Of a stretch of 54,759 nucleotides of DNA, positions 1 to 10,875 are shown piece by piece. Each line of letters starts with the position of its first letter. Position 1 is the stretch's first letter. Location: positions 1-54,759 of the forward strand of contig WTXI01000244.1 of NCBI GenBank assembly GCA_022376515.1, given 5' to 3'. Made by a program: the position numbers and the translations under genes. A model generated the notes under the pieces. That model was given only the letters and a program-made list of their open reading frames with translations. It ran no database searches and was not told where the DNA came from. This DNA comes from Lactifluus volemus. Taxonomy: Eukaryota > Basidiomycota > Agaricomycetes > Russulales > Russulaceae.

Positions 1-2535
1 CACACACGCACCCCGGACATATTGTTCTTGAGCTCCAGAAAAAATGTTGTACCCCTCAGCAGGTTGCGGAAGAGAAGATGTTGGAAAAGGCAGAGGCGGC
101 TGCTGCTGCTGAGAGTGCAGCTGCCACTCAGCATGCCAACGTCAGGTGCGTTGTGGAACTCGAAGACATCATTGAACGAGACTCCAGGGTGAAACAAAAG
201 CACTCAGATAGGCCGGACTTGCGTCCGAGTCATGGACAAACAGCACAGAAATTCACATCGGAAGTCGCCTATGCGGCTCAGCTAAATGAGGTCGAGCCTA
301 TTGATGAACAATATGAGTATGTAACATGACTCACCTTAAATGTAGCTGATTTCACTGACATTGGGAACAGTATAAGCAGCAGCCTTGACTCTAGAAAAAA
401 TGCGGGTTTTGAGGTATATGGTGATGAGATATCAACTGTGTCACCAGCAACTTTTATAGATGCCGAGGAATCAATAATTGATGTGTCGAGCAGCGAGGGT
501 AAAAACTCCACGGCCAGCCAAGGCAATGGCGATGACATGGGAGTATACGAGGACGATGGAGGTGATGAAGAGGATAGAGGAGACGTCAATGATGGGAACA
601 AAAACAAAGATAAGGTTTGTTCCCCTCGTGTCCCCCTCATGTACTTTTAGGTCACTTCACTGATTGGACCATCATGGTTTAGGCAAACCTCCGATCCGAA
701 ACAGTTAACGCCCACCCGTCACCTCGGCCAAAGCCGCGCGCCATATACAGACGCATATCTGAGTAAGTGATAACTTGAACGCCTCTGTCCCTGAGCTCGA
801 ACCCAAGGCCCAGCTGACGGCAATTTGGAGGGGGAGGGATGAGCCAAGTTCATTGCCTGTGACTCGAACACCCTCACCTCCACCGCCAACTCAGCCACAG
901 AATCCTGTCAAATGAAAACTCAAGCCACAGTCCGCTGGCACGTAAGTCATAGACATTACCTAGACCGGTGTGAGGCTCACCACCAGATTACTAGTGCCAG
1001 TGATCAATTCAAGCGCGCAAAGGTAGTAGCAGAACCAAGCGGCTTGCTATTTGATTGGAGAAAGAGGGTAAAGATAAACTCAGGTAATTTTCGCTCTGGG
1101 CTCTCTCCAAGTTAATGGCTTATCGTACCATTTAGCACCCCAGCTGAGTCAGACTTGGATGCGACCCACTGACACACCCGAACGTCATGATAGCCGAGCT
1201 GCAACCCTAGATCTTGAGCTGGATATCTCGGGTTCTACCGCAGTCACAAGCGATTTTCACAATGAAGAGTATGAAGATGTACTCAAGCATCGCAGATCTC
1301 GACTGGATCAAACTTCTAGAGCAGCTCAGAGTGGTGCTGCGCTCAGCGGCACCGTTGGAGCACGCGCCACAGCACAGGTAATGTCCAGATTAAAACGCGT
1401 AGATTTGGGTTGATTATCACTGAAATAGATGGGGATTGTACTTGCTAGAGATACAAGTGCCACGGAGAGCGATGGCAAGCTTGAAGGATCAAAGTGTCCG
1501 AGAAGGACTAGGCCCACGATGTCTGACCTACCTTTCCCTCCAGCCGAGTCCAACAAAAACATGGAGAAGTGGCGTAAGACATTCGTACCTGCTCTGTTGA
1601 GCTGGGCTGGCAGGCAAATCGATCCATTCGGCACAAATAGCATGATCCAAGAACCAGCGGAGGACATCTGGTTCTCCACATTCCCAGATGTGGCCCTCGA
1701 CGATACGAAACTAGGTATTGTCATGGCTGTGGTACGTTCTACGATCCAATTAGACAGTGGGGGCGTGGGACTAACTGCTTCCAGGTTGAGAACACACTTA
1801 ACAATTGGCACAGCGACATGGGGAAAAGTGGGTACCGCGCCGTCATGGATATGTGGCTCGAGGACCCGGTCACGTTCGGGGATGCAGAGGCTTGCGCGGA
1901 GTATGTTGAGATAGCATTGGATAAACTCAGATTCGTTTATAGAGACCCAGATGCAAAGGTAAGTCTCAAAAACATGTGGTACAGTAGTATCTGACATCGT
2001 CCGCAGAGTGCACGCGGCGCATTTTGCTCCGATCTGATTGTCAAGGTTTATGCCACACACATTCATAAGTTACAACTGAAGTTACAGGAACTAGAAGATC
2101 CCCCTATGCATTTCGGAGCACTTGCACTTGCAACTGCAGCGGTAACAACATTTATTTATTTATTTCACTAGTACTTATCCAAAGTTGCAGGTCGAGCGTG
2201 GTCTCTCCGCATTCATGACTGATGAGGATGACACCAATTCGCTAACGTCACCGAGTGACCCCCTGACAAGCCAAGGAAGCAATGGAAAGGGTACAAGTCA
2301 TCCCGTGTCTGGCTTCACCGACAATCTGTGGGGCACGAAGACTCGCAAGTGGGTCGAGAGCACTGAAAGGCTCAACAGATCTCAGTGGGAGAAAGTTACT
2401 CACTATGTGTATGTGTTCATCCCGGCTGTTGAGCTGAGAGTAAAGGAGGCTTTCGACAAAGGCAATAGTAGCAAATGTGTGGCTGATCCTCGCTCTTGCA
2501 TCGAACTGGATTGGTATGTCTTTTCTTTTCTTATG
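1..2535 (+). CDS. Uncharacterised transposon-linked basidiomycete protein (partial, probably decayed)
   Basis: Open reading segments on the plus strand, split by what look like GT-AG introns, read as one protein family: an Ala/Glu-rich N-terminal part (about 3-313, entering from outside the window), an acidic Ser/Asp/Glu-rich linker (about 390-620), then a more ordered domain from about 1159 to 2520 with the phrases KWRKTFVPALLSWAG, DAEACAEYVEIALDKLRFVY and HFGALALATAAVERGLSAF. I recognise this layout from repetitive hypothetical proteins of mushrooms that usually sit near transposons; no function is known to me. Between about 660 and 1150 the frame is hard to follow, so the copy may be broken. 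The last exon ends near 2516-2535, and element E1 starts 50 bp further on, so the 3' end has probably been displaced. The whole stretch could be a pseudogene. Confidence 0.5.
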
Positions 2536-2603
2536 TGATCCTGTACTCAAACACTCTGTTTAATCAGATTCCCCTCGCGTACACATCAGGAAAACGTCAT
2601 ATT

Positions 2604-2800
2604 TGCTTAATGTGCTTAAAGTGTGATTAGTGTGCTTAATTTCACCATTAAGCAGGTTAAGCAAGCATTAAGAAGAATTAAGCACAAGTTAAGCAACCCT
2701 TGATTAAGCACAGTAAGCGCACCCTTGTGCTGAATTAAGCACATTCTGCTTAATTAAGCTAATTAAGCAAAGTCTAAGTAACATTAAGCATCTTTCACAT
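2604..2800. repeat. Left subterminal array of TTAAGCA/TGCTTAA in E1
   Basis: At least a dozen copies of TTAAGCA or its complement, in both orientations, at irregular spacing of 8-25 bp. Subterminal arrays of this kind are known as transposase binding sites in several cut-and-paste families; that role is inferred here. The same word recurs at the right end (about 3815-4085) and, less densely, in the ends of E2. Confidence 0.75.
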
Positions 2801-3699
2801 TCTTAACTAATTTGAAATTTTCAATCACACAATTTTGTAGGCATCAAAATTATATATTGGAGATAAAACTACAACATGAATATCTAAGACTAGTAATCTA
2901 CAGGCCTTGGTGCAACAGCCCTGGGTGGGACTGCAGGGCCACGAGGAAGTGGTGGCAGAGGCGGTGGCGGCGGCGCGAGGGGCGCGGGAGAAGCCGCGGG
3001 AGGCACGGGAATCGCGGCAGGTGCAGGGATGGCAGAGGAGACGGAAGTGCCCAGGGGGCGCGGGGCGCAGGAGGCATAGACAAGGGAGATGGTGGTGCGG
3101 GAGACAGCTGCGGAGGCGACGGAAGTGACGCAGGGGGCGCAGGGGAGGTGGAGGAAGCGGCGGCGGCGGCGCAGGAGGTAGCGGGGGCAGAGGCGAAAAC
3201 AAAAAGAAAAAGGAAGTGTTAGCATGCGCTGGAACAGGGCAGGGATTGTGACAACGTACCGGGGAGGGGGTGCAGAACGCGTCGGCGTAGACAGCGTGGA
3301 TCACCCTGCAGTGGCAAGGGGAGATACGAACCACCCACCTTTGGGGCAGATTGCAGAACAGCCCTTCTTGATGCAGCTAGGGAATAGGAGTGGGGAACGA
3401 ACGTTGGGGTGGTCCAGGAAGAAGCGCGGAAGCGGAGGAGGTGCAGACGCAGATGCACAAGAAGACGAGGTGGAGGCAGGCGCAGACGCAGAGGAAAAAA
3501 AAAAAAGTTTTGAGAAGTCAAAAAAAAGGAGAACGCGATGCATGTAGACAAACGCAATCGTGGTGGCGAGGAGAAGCTGGTAATGGTGAGATGTGTGGCA
3601 ACGCCAGACGGCGAGCCAGCCATGGTGGCGACAGCGGAGGGCCCAACACGGAGACGATGGCGACAGAGAACACAAAGGGGAGGCACGAAAACGATGGAC

Positions 3700-3785
3700 G
3701 AAAATCAACATCGTGCAAATAAGAACAAGCAAAAGACGCACGTGGTCGGTGCACGGGAACGACTTAGTGAAATTTTCATGACTTT
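3700..3785 (+). repeat. Shared core of the E-element module, copy 1 (in E1)
   Basis: Contains AAAATCAACATCGTGCAAA followed about 40 bp later by GCACGGGAACGACTTAG and GAAATTTTCATGAC. The same ordered words occur in E3 (13540-13622, same strand), again in E3 (13676-13725, other strand) and in E2 (8995-9080, other strand). They mark the AT-richer end of each purine-rich module. Confidence 0.75.
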
Positions 3786-3814
3786 GCATATTTTTTGAAC
3801 TTTAATTAAATTAC

Positions 3815-4085
3815 ATAAATTACTTCCATTTGCTTAGCATGATTAAAAGCCTCTTAAAATTCTCTTAGTTTGCTTAAACTACTTGTTTGCTTAGCATGAT
3901 TAAAGTTTGCTTAATTTTCATTATTGGTCATAACAAAATTTGCTTAGTTGTACTGAGTGTGGATTAATGTGATTAATGTGCTTAACGTGCTTAAGTAGAA
4001 AAAAAGAAATTTTTTATTAAGCAGAAGACAGTAATTAAGACCATTAAGCAAAGTAAGCACCATTAATTAGCATAAGCAAATATGA
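3815..4085. repeat. Right subterminal array of TTAAGCA/TGCTTAA in E1
   Basis: Mirror counterpart of the left array: repeated GCTTAG/GCTTAA and TTAAGCA words up to the right terminal inverted repeat, in DNA much richer in A and T than the core of E1. Confidence 0.7.
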
Positions 4086-4098
4086 CATTTTCCTGATG

Positions 4099-4781
4099 CA
4101 GCCTGAGCCGCTTCAATAGCGTCAGGCAATGGCTCGGAAATTTGGAATGGACCATACTAGTAGAACAATTTGATTTACTCGTCTATTAGCACTACAATTA
4201 GAATCTAGATTAGGATCTAGGTACAGTTCTCGAATAAGACAATCTATTGTCACGTATATGATCTAAGCGAGAAAGTAAGACAGTGGCTGAGAAACTAGAA
4301 AACATCGCGAAACTAGAAACTGTCGAGAAACTAGAAATAACCGAGAAACTAGAAATAGGCGAGAAACTAGAAATGGTCGAGAGAAACTAGAAATGGTCAA
4401 GAAACTAGAAATAGTCGAGAGAAACTAGAAATGGTCAAGAAACTAGAACTAGATGAGAAACTAGGTCTAGACGAGAAACTAGATCTAGATGAGAAACTAG
4501 ACCTAGACAAGAAACTGGTGTCACCTAGGTCTAGTTTTGCTAACTAGAGCATGACAAGTTTTCTAGGTCTAGTACAAAGACTAGAGCACTAGAGTGACTA
4601 GAAGGGCTTCTCTAGGTCACTCTAGTAACTTTTTATTTTGCTGATGTATAGTCTAGACTGTCTAGTATTGTAATTACTATGTTGTTTGTAAAGATCTTTG
4701 ATATGGATGTTGTGGGACTGTAAAATGTATATACATTGATGATATGAAACATGCATAAGGAAGACAACTCGGAGATTGCAA
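4099..4781. other. Gene-poor gap with CTAG-rich repeats
   Basis: No gene is visible. The first 70 bp right of E1 may continue the host locus that E1 entered. From about 4180 the sequence is dominated by CTAG words, including the tandem block at 4289-4520 and a looser run (CTAGTTTTGC, CTAGGTCTAG, GTGACTAG) to about 4660. It ends in AT-rich DNA before the 3' end of the minus-strand gene at 4782. Confidence 0.6.
4289..4520. repeat. Minisatellite with GAGAAACTAGAAATGGTC-like unit
   Basis: About 13 imperfect copies of a 16-20 bp unit, each with the constant word GAAACTAG followed by a variable spacer (AAATAGGC, AAATGGTC, GTCTAGAC, ATCTAGAT). The units diverge gradually from left to right, as expected from tandem duplication. 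Spacers are too short and too similar for a CRISPR array, which would also be out of place in a fungus. Confidence 0.85.
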
Positions 4782-6370
4782 TCAGTTCACATCACCATCA
4801 CCTTGAACGACAATATAACCTTGGGGTATGGGAAACCAGGCGTCGCAAGCCTCGCACTTGAACCACATTTTCTCTCCCAGGGCATCTGGGGCATCAAACG
4901 CATCACCTTCGACCATAGGTGGTCCCCAAAATCGGTTTCCGCCTCCATCATCAAACCTCCTCTCGTATGCAACCAAACGCTTTGCAGGTGGTGCGTCTGG
5001 CACTTCCTCATTGCCCCTCTTTCACTTCACATCAGGACTATTCCACCAGGTAACTGCCCCTTCCTTGAGACATATAACATCACCAGGCTGAATACCAAGC
5101 TCCTCGAGGGCTGAGTCTTGAACTTTATGTAAGATGTCCAGGCCATAATGTTTATGACAGAGTGTTGATTCGTACACTAAGGCATCAGGAACACCAAGAT
5201 GGATTTTTGCATGAGAAAGGAATCGGGTAAGCTGCGGCGGAGATAGTAGCACTGGTGACCGTCCAATGGTGGGGTTAGGGTTAGGCTGCGCACTGCGGGG
5301 TGGAGTCCGAGGAGTAGAAGTCAAGATAACTCTAATGTCTTTGACAAGCGACACAATGGCTGAGAACTGATCAATCTGGGGTACAGCCACAGGTGTCTGT
5401 GTTACGATAGTCCTGGTGTGGGATCAACCTACTGGATTCAGAACAGCGGCATGTTTGTTTGGATCAAATGCGACGGTATTTGGCAGAACGGAAATCGAGA
5501 CTAAGTCAGTGCCATCATACTAAAAGAATTGGTTACAACAGTTAGTGACAGGAATCATGCAGGCGAAGAATTCATGTACCAGAGCACGAGCCCATTCCTT
5601 CAACATGTATGGGGTGAGTGGAAGTGAATAACTCGCGTCGGATGGGAAGTAGGTGCATGAGTTGTCATGGTCATGGCCCCACTTCTTCTCCAGGAGTATG
5701 CGGAACCGAGTGAGCTGGCCCTCAAGTTCGGTGATGCCATCTCCACCAAAATCGCCCTGTGCGTTGTCCCATCTCAGCGACTGTGAAGGAGAAAAGCCAG
5801 TAAACGAACCTCATCATCCTCTTCGTGATTGTCGTCACCATCATCATCGCTGTTCCTGTCACTCCTGTTGTGCTGAATAATAAGTTGTTAGATCCATGCA
5901 TAATTGTAAGACAAATAAAAACCTACATTGAGGCGACAAGACTGCTTGACCATCTTTATATCCACTAAGATTTGACCTTTCTGGGCTGTGCACTCGCCAA
6001 GTCCTTGTACATATCGGTCCAGTCTGATTTCGCGTCTACATCTACAGCATTTGCGGCACTTGTGACAGGATGTGAGCAATGCAGCGGAAAGACAAATAAT
6101 CACATACGCTTTTGAAGGTAGATAAAGATACTTGAATGCATATGGCCTCCGCTCTGTGACTTTGTACTTGTCCTGTGAATGCTTGCTTAGGATAGTCTCA
6201 AGAAACTCAATGTAGTTATCAGTGGTGAGTTTGAAGTCGAGTTCTTTATTTTTCATGGTTTTGAGCTCTTTCGATTTACCTTTTCCACCCTTTGTTGTCG
6301 AGTAGATAGTAAACTGAGCAACGAATCTAGTTTCGAAGGTTTCAGGGAGATCATCCGGGGGGACAGACAT
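4782..6370 (-). CDS. Uncharacterised multi-exon protein, transposon-associated family
   Basis: The start is the ATG at 6370. The first exon carries ETRFVAQFTIYSTTKGGKGK and a Lys-rich segment ending in TDNYIEFLETILSKH. An intron begins with GTATGTG after the codons for YLPSKA, and the next exon reads DVDAKSDWTDMYKDLAS. A later exon (about 5390-5050) carries a region resembling a small helical SAM-like domain, with LSHAKIHLGVPDALVYE and LEELGIQPGDVICLKEG. The last exon ends at 4782 with a Cys pair (KCEACDAWFPIPQG) that could bind a metal. I know this combination as a repetitive hypothetical family of Agaricomycetes often found beside mobile elements. Several exon borders were not traced, so integrity is uncertain. 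Confidence 0.55.
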
Positions 6371-6440
6371 GACGCAGATGGAGAGAGCAAAGACAGGGAG
6401 ATACCATGATGCACTCTGTGGCTGAGACTGTTTCAGGGTT

Positions 6441-6626
6441 CTACCAAAAAAAATTTATTCGATTCCGCATATTTATGAAAGTGGCTGTAACCTCATATAA
6501 GAGCCAATGACGAAGACTAACATCATTTCTCGGATATATATATTCCGTGGTCGACGTCAAGTGCTTGACACATTCCCAGCAGGCATCACCTGGAATCAGG
6601 TGATAGAAACCTTTCACCTCAGACAA
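6441..6626 (-). pseudogene. Short orphan coding-like fragment next to LTR A
   Basis: A 61-codon open segment with a protein-like composition (phrases FYHLIPGDACWECVKHL and NDVSLRHWLLYEV). Its upstream part runs toward the LTR at 6711, which may have separated it from its original start. I do not recognise the family. It could be an exon of the neighbouring gene at 4782-6370 or a separate remnant. Confidence 0.25.
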
Positions 6627-6710
6627 AGCTGTCTTCTTTAGGCCACAGCAAATATTTGAGATATGAATAGCCAGCTACAAGCAGAGATGAGAAGTTGTGA
6701 CAGGACAATC

Positions 6711-7641
6711 TGTTATGGTTATGCGGGCCGTCCGGCCCATTTGCTACTGTTCTCCATCTATTCTTGACTTATGTTATGACCTAGAAACCCTTTCCTTGGC
6801 TAGCCCCCTCTGTGCAACTTCTAGGGGCTGTGCACCGCCGTTTTGGACATGTACTTGACTTAGGGATCATGACTCAAATCTTGAGTCAGCGTTCTTGACT
6901 CAGATCTTGAGTCAGACGCACTGAGTCAGTTCTTGAGTCATCAGAACTGACTCGGGTCCTTAGTCAATAGTCCTGACTTCGCTACTGTACTGTGACCTTT
7001 GTAGGATAGTTGGTTGGCCCTCTGTACACATAAATAGGGCCCTGTGGACAAGCTAAAGCCCCAGCTTCAGCTTCGTCTAGAATCGCAGTTCATTGTCTCC
7101 TGCTCACACTCACATTGCATCTTCTCTCTTCTTGTGAATCCCCACTTCGTACCTTGATCTAGGTACTTTGTGCCACCATCAGACATCTGTGAACTTGTTC
7201 CATTTCCTTGAAACTAGTTCCCAGACGCCTGAACCCTAATACGAATGCGCTGCGAGAAGTAGTCCCCACTTCTCACCCCGCATCCGTCCTCGAACCTTAG
7301 TTCAACCTCCCACAAGTGTCCTTGGAAGGTGAGCATCTCTTGCATTCCAATCACACTCACGCCTGTGTTGCAGTTGAACCCACACATCGTCATTAACCCA
7401 TCTGCCACTGTCTATCCTCTTTGGGAACAGCAACTCCGACCATCGCATGCACCAGCCCGCTAGTCCGTCTCACGTGATACAAACACAGAGAGTTCACACA
7501 GTCAAGTCTACTCCACACAAGACCTTGCCTGCGCATGCTAGAATCAACTATTTGGTGTTGCTAGTCTTGTCCAACTCACCACAGCAAATAGCCAACCAGA
7601 ACGACGCTCACTTCGAGCCACGGTCCCTGCAAACCATGACA
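6711..7641 (+). mobile_element. LTR A, solo long terminal repeat (931 bp)
   Basis: Starts TGTTATGGTTATGCGGG and ends CAAACCATGACA, so it has TG...CA termini with a short imperfect inverted repeat. It is nearly identical over its full length to 9937-10871. It carries a TATA-like ATAAATAG at about 7029 downstream of a cluster of TGASTCA sites, which orients U3 to R to U5 on the plus strand. The flanks (CAATC left, CATAT right) do not form a clean target duplication, so it may have arisen by recombination between elements. No gag or pol sequence is present. Confidence 0.8.
6870..6954 (+). promoter_or_regulatory. Cluster of TGASTCA sites in U3 of LTR A
   Basis: Six exact TGACTCA/TGAGTCA words lie in about 85 bp, with degenerate relatives on either side (TGACTTA at 6858, TGACTCG at 6948). 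Several pairs are arranged as TGACTCA-n-TGAGTCA palindromes. TGASTCA is the site of Gcn4/AP-1-type bZIP factors. The TATA-like sequence lies about 75 bp downstream, a plausible upstream activating position. Confidence 0.75.
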
Positions 7642-8164
7642 CATATAAAAGGCAAATCCCATTTGTTAGTAACCAATGCTTTGCTTCCATTTGAACCCTC
7701 CGTTGTTACGGCTCGACTAGGGCCGGGTCCCAACAAGGGTTCAGTTGTTCTGGTCTCTCCTAAGACCTGGACTCAGGGCTGCACTAGGGCAATGACGCGC
7801 AGAGTCCTGAGGTGTTATAGCACACCCGCCAAGCTTCAAGGGCCTTATTAGGGCGTTTAGGAGGATAAGAGAAAGAGGGGAAAGAGGAGAGTTCTGTCCT
7901 TCAGGAGAGGGAAACAAGTCGATTTGAGTCAAAGCCGAAGCTGGGGTACAAGCTACCAGCTGAGGCCTACTTATACAGTTTATGCTAATTGTTCTACCAA
8001 ACTAGGGTGGACAATAAGCATGAGGTCAAGAACAATAGAGAACGCGAACAATAGAGACTTGGAACAATAACACTGGACGGAACAAGATGAACAATAGGCA
8101 GTCAGAACAATAGAATCAGTTAGCACAATAAGAACAATGTGGAAGGGACGTCATCAGGATGAGT
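7642..8164. other. Unassigned repeat-like sequence with GAACAATA words
   Basis: No convincing gene. The first 380 bp contain two short open frames without recognisable features. From about 8010 to 8140 the word AACAATA(G/A) recurs roughly ten times at 10-20 bp spacing, resembling the subterminal arrays of the E elements but with a different word. The segment stops abruptly at the kinase-like fragment near 8165, so it may be the end of another, unidentified element that truncated that gene. Confidence 0.45.
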
Positions 8165-8753
8165 AAGCGTGTTTAGGAAGCATAGGGTCCAACTTGTCCT
8201 GCATTCTGTAACATCCATAGTCAGCAACAATCACGCCGCGATGACCTCAAGTCGGTTGCCTACATCCTCATTTACCTTCTCTGCAGTGCTCTCCTGTGGC
8301 AGGACTATGAGCATGTTGCAGATGTCATTCAATCCAAGGCAGATATTGATCAGTCCTCACTGCGTGAGTCAGTTCCTCCTGAGTTCTTCTCATTCCTTCA
8401 CTACACCCGGTCATTGGCATTTAATGCCCACCCCGACTACAAGCTTCTTGGAAGCTATTTTGATCATTTTCATACGGACTCGCTCACAGCTGCGAATTGG
8501 GGCAATATCTGAATTCCTGAGCACACATACTTGTAGTACACTTCATACCAATGGCCCGATGTTCAGTTTGTTATATGATGTGTTAGTAGTGTTTAGTGTT
8601 TGTCTCAATTTACATGAGTGTCTCAACAGATGGTGAGCAGTGGGTGGGCTGGCCGCATAGCATTATGCAGCGACAAGGGGATCCAAGCCACACAGAAGCA
8701 GCAGCACCAACAGCAGGCCAGAAGGAGACAGCAGCGAGAGTGCGGGAATGACA
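8165..8753 (+). pseudogene. Fragment of a casein-kinase-1-like protein kinase
   Basis: In the frame starting near 8231 the sequence reads SRRDDLKSVAYILIYLL, then LLWQDYEHVADV, then PPEFFSFLHYTRSLAFN and HPDYKLLGSYFDHF. This is the C-lobe signature of CK1-type kinases (the S-R-R-D-D-L-E-S motif, the leucine-rich helix with LPWQ, and the P-x-E-F...Y-R-x-L-x-F segment). The N-lobe and catalytic loop are absent because the fragment begins at the junction near 8165. The frame stops at about 8512; a Gln-rich segment at about 8690-8750 may be the tail. E2 begins at 8754. It is clearly incomplete and probably non-functional. Confidence 0.7.
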
Positions 8754-8994
8754 CATCAGGAAAATCCAGAAAAAACTTAGTTGGCTTAACCAGCTTATTT
8801 CATTTTTAAGCCTGTCAAGTTGCTCAAGCTGCTTATTTTTTACTTAGAAAATGAGTATGTACAACAAGTAAGCAAATCAAGGCCAAAGATAAGCACATTA
8901 AGTAATTAAGATGTGTAAGACACTTAAGACAAGCAAAACAGAAATAAAAAATTAATTTATGTAATTTAACTAAAGTCCGAAAAAAAATATGCTA

Positions 8995-9080
8995 AGTCGC
9001 GACTCGCGAAATTTTCGCTAAGTCGTTACAGTGGGTGTATTATTTACTACTGTTTGCACAATGTTGATTTTCGTGCCTCT
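8995..9080 (-). repeat. Shared core of the E-element module, copy 2 (in E2)
   Basis: On the minus strand: ACGAAAATCAACATTGTGCA, then AACGACTTAGCGAAAATTTCG. Same order as in E1 and E3. An extra CGACTTAGC-like palindrome lies at the AT-rich side (about 8993-9025). Confidence 0.65.
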
Positions 9081-9174
9081 CGAGTCTGCCACCCCTTTCC
9101 ATCTCTCCCTCTATCCCCCTCCGTCATTGTCTGCCTCGCCCCAACACGTCTCACCGCTGCCTCCTCCGCATCCC

Positions 9175-9936
9175 CTCCTTCTCTGCCCCTGCCTCTGCCT
9201 CCTTCTCTGCCTCCTTCTCTGCCTCCCTCTCTGCCTCCCTCTCTGCCTCCCTCTCTGGCTCTGGCTCTGGCTCTTGTTCTGGCTCTGCCTCTTCACGTCG
9301 TCATGCACCTCCTGTGCCCGCGCCTCCCCCACCGCTTTTGTTTCCTCTTGGATCCACTGCCTCTGTGAGGCAGTCTACGTTGTCGCGCTGCCTGCACCGA
9401 CGTCCTGGTACGTTATCACGCTGCCTGCCCCGCCTCAACGCGAACTGACTTTTTTTTCTTTTTTTTCGTCGCCTCCTCCTCCTCCTTGACTACCTCCTCC
9501 CGCGCTGCCGCCTCTGCTGCCTGGACCACCACCCCCCTGCGCCTCCTCCTCCTATGTCTCGCGCCTCCTCCTCCTACGTCTCACGCCTCCTCCCATGCCT
9601 CCTCCCGCGCCTCCCGTGCCTCCTCCCACGCCTCCTCCCGCACCTCCCGTGCCTCCTCCCACGTCCCGCGCCTTCTCCTGCGCTTCCTCCTGCGCTTTCT
9701 TGCTCCCTCGTGCCCCGCGCCTCCTGTGCGTCCCGTGCGTTCTCTCGCGCCTCCCGCGCGCCTCGCCTCCTCCTGCGCGCTCTCTCTCGCCTCTCATGCA
9801 CCTCGCCTCTACCCGCACGTTCTCTCGTGCCTTCCACGCCCCTCGCCTCCTCCCGCGCGTTCTCTCGCGCCTCCCACACCCCACGCTCCCTCCCGCACCT
9901 CCTCCCGCACCTCCTGTGGCCTCCTCCCACGCCTCC
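9175..9936. repeat. Pyrimidine-rich tandem repeats inside E2
   Basis: CTGCCTCCCTCT-like units at about 9180-9260, then 9-15 bp units such as GCCTCCTCCCGC through to the LTR junction at 9936. Open frames here (Pro/Ser/Ala/Arg-rich on the plus strand, Gly/Arg/Glu-rich on the minus strand) are consequences of the repeat. Confidence 0.8.
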
Positions 9937-10871
9937 TGTTACGGTTATGCGGGCCGCCCGGCCCATTTCTTACTGTTTTCCGTCTGATTTTCGACTTGTG
10001 TTGTGACCTAGGATCCCTTTCCTTGGCCAGCCCCTTCTGTTCCGCTTCTAGGGGCTGTGTGTCGCTGTTTTGGACGTGTATTTGACTCAGGGATCATGAC
10101 TCAAATCTTGAGTCAGCGTTCTTGACTCAGATCTTGAGTCAGACGCACTGAGTCAGTTCTTGAGTCATCAGAACTGACTCAGGTTCTTAGTCAATAGTCT
10201 TGACTTCGCTACTGTACTGTGACCTTTGTAGGATAGTTGGCTGGCCCTCTGTACGCATAAATAGGGCCCTGTAGACGAGCTAAAGCCCCAGCTTCAGCTT
10301 CGTCTAGAATCGCAGTTCATTGTCTCCTGCTCACACTCGCATCGCATCTCCTCCTCTCTTCTTGTGAATCCCCTCTCCGTACCTTGATCTAGGTACTTCG
10401 CGCCACGATCAGACATCTGTGAACTTGTTCCATTTCCGTGCAACAAGTCCCCAGACGCCTGAACCCTAATACGAACACGCTGTGAGAAGTAGTTCCCACT
10501 TCTCACCCCGCGTCCGCCCTCGAACCTTAGTTCAACCTCTCACGAGTGTCCTTGGAAGGCGAGCATCTCTTGCATTCCAATTACACTCGCGCCCGTGTTG
10601 CGGTTGAACCTACACATCGTCATTAACCCATCTGCCACCGTCTATCCCTTTTGGGAACGGTAACTCCGACCATCGCGTGCGCCGGTCTGCTAGTCCGTCT
10701 CGCGCGATACAGACACCCAGAGTTCGCACAGTCAAGTCTACTCCACACAGGACCTTGCCCGCGCGTGCTAGAATCGACTATTTGGTGTTGCTAGTCTTGT
10801 CCGACTCGCCACAGCAAATAGCCAACCAGAACGACGCTCACTTCGAGCCATGGTCCCTGCAAACCGTGACA
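9937..10871 (+). mobile_element. LTR B, solo long terminal repeat (935 bp) with 5-bp target duplication
   Basis: Begins TGTTACGGTTATG and ends AACCGTGACA (TG...CA, inverted ends). CCTCC lies immediately on both sides (9932-9936 and 10872-10876), a clean 5-bp duplication typical of LTR retroelement integrase. It is a close copy of LTR A with scattered transitions. The internal region has been lost by LTR-LTR recombination. Because it interrupts the pyrimidine-rich module of E2, it inserted after E2. Confidence 0.9.
10083..10181 (+). promoter_or_regulatory. Cluster of eight TGASTCA sites in U3 of LTR B
   Basis: Eight exact TGACTCA/TGAGTCA words in 99 bp; the two that are degenerate in LTR A are intact here. 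A TATA-like ATAAATAG follows at about 10257. The density and palindromic pairing suggest selection for bZIP binding; transcription from it is inferred, not shown. Confidence 0.8.
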
Positions 10872-10875
10872 CCTC

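Larger units (their letters stand above)
2584..4098. mobile_element. E1: non-autonomous element with CATCAGGAAAA terminal inverted repeats
   Basis: The left end (2584) reads CATCAGGAAAACGTCATA and the right end (4098) is its inverted complement with one mismatch; the match continues for about 26 bp. The dinucleotide CA flanks both ends, a possible 2-bp target duplication. The outer 200-300 bp on each side are AT-rich and full of TTAAGCA/TGCTTAA. The inner part (about 2900-3790) is GC-rich and purine-rich on the plus strand. No transposase is visible; the long open frames inside are low-complexity Pro/Arg/Ala or Gly/Arg/Glu. It is related to E2 and E3. Confidence 0.8.

Noticed and set aside
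2812..3798. Many overlapping Gly/Arg/Glu-rich and Pro/Arg-rich frames in E1 (and similar ones in E2 and E3)
   Set aside because: Several frames on both strands are open at once because of biased composition; except for the short conserved stretch noted in the findings, none shows coding constraint.
4289..4520. CRISPR-like array of GAAACTAG repeats
   Set aside because: Spacers are 8-12 bp and similar to each other, units drift gradually, and the genome is eukaryotic.
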